Below, one piece after another: positions 58,936 to 64,000 of a DNA stretch of 64,000 bases (the stretch's first letter is position 1; every line of letters starts with the position of its first letter). The DNA lies in NCBI RefSeq assembly GCF_048773025.1, contig NC_133546.1:63697001-63761000 (forward strand). The letters are read 5' to 3'. Source of the DNA: Camelus bactrianus. Its lineage: Eukaryota; Chordata; Mammalia; Artiodactyla; Camelidae. The notes beneath the pieces are model-generated. The model searched no databases, had not been told where the DNA came from, and saw only the letters and a program-made list of their open reading frames with translations. The position numbers and the translations under genes were made by a program.

Positions 58936-61900
58936 AATAACTATCTTTTGACAGAAGATGTACAGTAGGAATTTTAAAAAGTAACTTATCTGAAATTCAA
59001 ATGCAGTTACAGTTCTCAAATACCCACTTCTGAGCTTATGAAGCAGAAATTTTCTGTTTTTCTATATGGAAATTTAGTTGAACACTAACAACAGTAGTTA
59101 TAACTAAAACATAATTAGTTAAGATGTTGTAAAATGAACTTAGTGAAATATAAGAACAGAAAAGGATGGGTTTCATATGAATCATCAACTCGAACTATTT
59201 TTGGGATCAGAAAGGTTCAAAAAAACTGTACGCAGATAAAAATTGTGTATTATAACTAATGAAGATAATTCTAAGGCACTTGCAAATCAAGACTCGTAAA
59301 AAATTACCCAAAACATGGGTCTATAAGTATTTGTAGAACACAAAGGAAGTTTATATGTTATTTTGCCTTATGGCCAGTTTATATGGTACAAGTATTTCTG
59401 AAAACAGATGGAAAGTGTTAAGTACAAGCAATAATTTAAACTCCGTAAAGTTTCTCAAGGAAACACTCACCCAGAAAAAAACCTATCGGTAATGGGGAGT
59501 TCTCTCTCTCTCTCACATGAAAAGATGAGCTCGTTAATTTTTCCAGTAAGACACATGAGATACTGACATTGCATACTTCTTTTTGCAAAGATTATTTCTA
59601 TACCAAATTTAGCTTCTAATTTATTGTCTTGTAGTTATAAGACATTCCTAACATGTGACTTAAAGTCTTGGACATGGTAATGTGGTTTCTTTTTCCTTTA
59701 TTACCCTTCATTATTTCTCATGTAACAGAATAGAGCACAAAGTTCACTAAATAATGGGAAAAGTTGTACTAATGAAACACAGTTTATTAGTAGTATAAAT
59801 AAGGAAGTAACTTGAACACTGTGTATATTAAAGTATGTAACACTGACATGAGCAATCCTAAAGAATATATATACAGGACTGCTTTCTTCCTGCTTTTTTT
59901 AGGAAGAGATACATGCCCCCCCCCCCCAAATAAAAAATTCAGAATAATTTCAGAGGATGATCATCACTCTTTACCCAGAGAAAACCACCAGTGACTATGG
60001 TGGGAAGAATTCCTTGTGGTTGGAAAACAGATGAATAAGTTGCACAAAGTCTCATTTATGTATTAAGCTGGTTGAGTCAGTTTAAGAAAACTTTCACATA
60101 TGAAGGATTTCTATTGTGCAAGTGTCTGCTGACTGCCACCTTGAGTTGATATAAAACCTTCCCTCCGCTCAGATGCCCTCAGTCAATAGACAAATGATGA
60201 CTGAGCAGAAACTATACCTCCCAGTTTGATACTTTAACAATACAGCAAGCTGTTAGCAGTGAAGTTTGTTTTTGATTTATTCAACTAGGTTGGCAGGTAT
60301 TCATAATTTAACATGATAGTCTGTTTTTATTAGGGTCCACATGAAAAAGAAATGCCAGATAGAGAAGATTCTTATATGTCTTTTATTAAGACTTACATTG
60401 CAAACAGTATCCAATACATTGTTCAGTGTCCCTTTATATAGAGACCCATTTGATAAATTCCTGTCAAAATTGAAAAACTGCCTTTTTTTTCTTTCCCAGA
60501 TACAGCAGTATGCTTCCTTAGATTTGAGAACTAACTCTGCTTTCACTCTTGGGCTTTGGCTGTATTTGCACTCAGCTGTGGTTGTTTTCTTTAGATGGTC
60601 TTTTTCCTGCCCCCCACCCCGCAATTGTTATTAATTCTCTGTAGTAAATATGTCTTGCAGACCCAGGTTTTAGGTAGTCATTAGCCCTCGAGTTCTTCCC
60701 AGGCTAAGTGAAAAGCCCAAGTCCTCTAAAAAAAAAAAAAAAAAATAGCATCTTCTCGGGTAGGATTCCACACCTTCTTCCCTCTCCAGGACGGGGTGGC
60801 TTCCTGCACCCCAGAGAAAACAGTAAAACCTGCCAGTCTTCTGGATCTCTGTGTTTACTCTCATTTTTCTATGATTTGCATGATTTCATGATTTTCCTGA
60901 ATCTGTAACTTATCTTGGTTACTGCCTCAAACCTTTACGAATGTAATGAAAACACTTTATCAGTATATTGATTCTGCTTTATTTTTTGTTTAAAAGGAGA
61001 AGAAAACAAGAACAGAAACTAAAACTGTCATTTCAGTCATTGTTTTGTTTTAATACTTTTTGAGCACCAATCTCTGTTTTCCCAGCAATGAACATGTGAA
61101 ATTAGTTAATTAGCAAAATCTTCAGGGAGCCTAATGGCTGAGATCTGAAAGGCTTCATACATTTTCTTTCAAGTGATTTGATTCTTCACCAACCTGTTGA
61201 CTCTCCCTTTTGAACTACTTTGTTAAGTATTTGGGAGCTTAAAAGATTAAATGCTTTTGATTGTTGCCAAACATTAGGATAAATTTAAATATTTCTAATA
61301 ACTGTACTCTCAAAGATGCAGTTGCAGGCTTTAGAGTAACTGGTAATTTCATCAGTGCCAAATGATTTTCTTTTCCCTTTCTAAAGAAACATTCTTGATA
61401 GGAGTGTAATTTGTTCTTTTCCTTCATGTTGTATTATAAATGTGCCAGCGTGTAACAGTGCACCATTGAGAGAGTTCTGTAGCTATTCACAGGGTATGGG
61501 AAACACAAATCCTTAATTTAATGAGAACAGTCTAGAAATACTAAAAAATAACTTTCAAGATTCATGTTTCATTAAATACAGCGAAAACTCTACTTCTTGG
61601 GTTCTAAAATCATTGGCAATCCCTTACTGAAGTACACGCATTCTTGGTATGCTACTCAGCTGATTTGTTTAAGAATTTTGCTCAATTCTGTGGCCAGTCA
61701 CATTCAGGAATAACTGTTACTTACACTGAACTTTTGCATCATACGGGAAACTAAGATGGCACGTCTGTCAACATCAGTAAAAACTCAAGAGTATGTTTAT
61801 TATTGTAGGTCAGTGATCATCATACTATTTTGCCTGCAACCCTTTAAGAGAATTTTGAAAAACTGCACCCCTTGCCCTTTCTAACTTGACATCTAGAAAC

Positions 61901-63789
61901 TTTCATCGTAAGTTTGAGTAGTTGCAAGGAGTGTAGTTTCTAAAATATTTAAATTATTGACATATCAAAGTAAAACTGTTGTCATTTATTTTAATGACTC
62001 CAAAGGAATACAATCTTATATATTCCATCATCCTTTTAAAATATGCAAAAAACAAATGCTTCTTTAACAGAAATATTGTCATGTTCCTTTATCTTCTTGA
62101 ATTTATATTTTTATTCCACTGCTCTTGATGATTTTATCCTAATGTAATACATTTTAAGGCTTGAAGGTCTTTTACTGATTAAATATTATACTTCTATGCA
62201 ACAAAACTATGTGTATAAAGTGACATTAATATTTTTATTCCCTGTAATTAAGGCTCCAGCCATTAAAAATATCTGTCATTAGGGTTATGACTAGCATACA
62301 ATTGATCAAACAGCAGATATGTGTTGAATTTTGATTAACACAAAAACAGTTTTATTGGAAATGGATCATTTAATGAAGTGGAGATTTTGTTTTCCTCCCA
62401 CTTTGTGTGTGTCTAGATGTATGTTATCTACAGGTAGAAGACAATGTTTAGGATCAGTTTCATTCCTGTTTTCTATGCTTGTACATACAGGTGCAGCAAA
62501 CCCTTACTCAAGCAAATAAGTAGATGGGATAGGAAATAATTTTGTTATAACAATATTACTTAATTCTTTGAACTCTTTCCAAGTTATGTGTCAAAAATCA
62601 CGTAGACATATGTCATGAAAACTTACTTTCATTGATCCACCAAATGACAACTGTTACATCCTTCTTCAGCATTTTTCACAAATGTTGAAAGCAAAGAATT
62701 AGAAACCACTTGCATTGCAAAAGGTTTTGTTATCCCATGGTTAGAGTTATAACTTTTTTGATTTCTAAGAAGTATCCTGAAAAGTTGTTACCAGGACTTT
62801 TCAGATAGCCAGTAATGCCCATTCACTTAAAGGCATTTTATTTAACCTGATATACTCAGAAAGAATTGGGCAAATTGTAATATTAATCTCAGTATATCTT
62901 GTACAGTACAGACTTTTTCAATAGGAAATGTGTTTATCTTACACTTTTGTTACAACTTGGAAGTTGCATATTTAGCTCATTTACTTAATGGAAAATAAAC
63001 AGTCCTTTTTATCAAGTCTTTCAGCCAAAAGACTTTCTGCCAGTTCAAATGGATGTGTTTAATATTTAGAATATTAAAAATACCACTGAGAAATAATCTA
63101 GAGAACACATACTACATGGTTGATTATTAAAATTCATAATGCCAAGATTACAATGGTACAGTTCAATTAAATTTATTTATCCATTAGAAACAAGTTATAA
63201 AACAAAGTAATTGTATCTCATTAATTGATTTATTATGAAGCAATATAGTATGTAGCTAAAATTACAAGTTTTTCTAAAGTAAAGAGTATGAAACAAGATA
63301 TGATATTACTTTGGTAAGAATGTATGTATGCCTATATTAAATTCTGGCATTGGACCTTTAGAAACAATTAGGTAAGAAATGTATGTAAGTAATAAAAAAT
63401 AAATTCATTAATTTTGTTAGACATAATGGTCAAACTTACTGCATATTTAGTGAAATATAAAAATACATGTTGCTAAAAACAAATTGAGGTGGTGGATAAT
63501 AATTTTGCCTTTTAGACAAAGATGTAGAAAAATATGAAACATTCCATAAAATAATAGTATTAACTATAATAGGAATAAATATTTGATAAATTTGATAAAA
63601 TTATATAATATCTAATTGTATTATCACCTTTTATTTTAATGAAGTCATATTAAGTTTTTACCTGCAGATTTTATCCAGTATATCTAGAAATATTTAGTAG
63701 TTTGGAAAATATTCAGTTATATTTAAAACAATATCACTAAGCATTTACTGTTTTCAGCTGTTTGAAAATTTCTTTCCAGTAGACTTTTT

Positions 63790-64000
63790 TTCTTAATTGA
63801 AGTTTACAATGTGTCAATTTATGGCCTATAGCATAGTAGTTCAGTCATACATACACATACATATATTCGTTTTCGTACTCTTTTTCATTATAGGTTACTA
63901 CAAGATATTGAATAGAATTCCGTGTGCTGTATGGTATAAACTTGTTGTTTATCTATTTTATATATAGTAGTTAGTATCTGCAAATCTCGAAGACATATTC
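63790..64000 (-). repeat. L1 3' end, running off the window
   Basis: T run then 'attgaagtttacaatgtgtc', 'ctacaagatattgaatagaa', 'gttgtttatctattttatat' and 'gttagtatctgcaaatctcg'. Same young L1 lineage as at 44 and 46 kb. The rest lies beyond the right edge. Confidence 0.85.

Larger units (their letters stand above)
41915..64000 (+). other. ME1: ME1 intron 3, 5' part (more than 22 kb)
   Basis: Starts GTATGT. No sequence encoding the expected exon 4 (GLFITIHDRGH...) is visible up to the right edge, so the intron continues. Stretches 41915-43320, 48560-49675, 50106-53385, 53861-55443, 57345-58190 and 58935-63785 are AT-rich and unique-looking, with no gene, RNA or regulatory element I can support. 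A C run lies at about 59915-59925 and an A run at about 60728-60745. Confidence 0.85.

Noticed and set aside
41915-64000. Search for ME1 exon 4
   Set aside because: No frame gives anything like GLFITIHDRGH after an AG acceptor. The open frames here are short and repeat-derived or random.

Overview
The window is a stretch of mammalian nuclear DNA, most likely from a camelid (camel, llama or alpaca). It carries five copies of a SINE built on a tRNA-Ala body of the type common in camelid genomes. It also carries young L1 copies with matching 3' ends, and deep placental repeats (MIR, L2, L3/CR1, MLT1, MLT2, Tigger, hAT). Species assignment is an inference from repeat content.

The only intact gene is the 5' part of ME1, the cytosolic NADP-dependent malic enzyme, on the + strand. 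A CpG-island promoter (about 9740-10560) contains a consensus NRF2/MAF antioxidant response element 204 bp before the start codon. Exon 1 coding sequence is 10263-10340, exon 2 is 36448-36581 and exon 3 is 41765-41914. All have canonical splice sites and matching phases (0, then 2, then 2). Together they encode the first 120 codons plus two bases, including the catalytic tyrosine (Tyr102) in PIVYTPTVG. Intron 1 is about 26.1 kb, intron 2 about 5.2 kb, and intron 3 runs off the right edge. The NADP-binding half of the enzyme lies beyond the window.

The 5' flank (1-9700) is intergenic. It holds an old MIR/L2 composite, three minus-strand LTR fossils (two of them related), a broken L1 and a run of hAT MITEs. 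A processed pseudogene of LYPLA1 (acyl-protein thioesterase 1) lies at 5622-6870, followed by an ERV1-like LTR and a camelid SINE.

Intron 1 holds a minus-strand solo LTR with a perfect 6-bp target duplication (16161-16788) and an MLT1 LTR. It also holds a HAL1-type 'half-L1' (18745-22200) that was itself invaded by an L1 and by a SINE, an MLT2 LTR, three fairly clear L1 insertions, and a solo LTR with a 4-bp duplication (33326-33835). Intron 2 contains an old ERVL fossil lying antisense to ME1, with nested Tigger and SINE insertions. Intron 3 contains a stack of L1s at 44-48.6 kb. Two of these are independent twin-primed (5'-inverted) L1 insertions less than 1 kb apart, each with its own target duplication. 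The rest of intron 3 is AT-rich with an L3/CR1 relic, an MLT2 LTR, a Tigger1 MITE and an L2.

I see no new multi-gene system here. The interest lies in the promoter element, the retrocopy and the unusually readable insertion histories.
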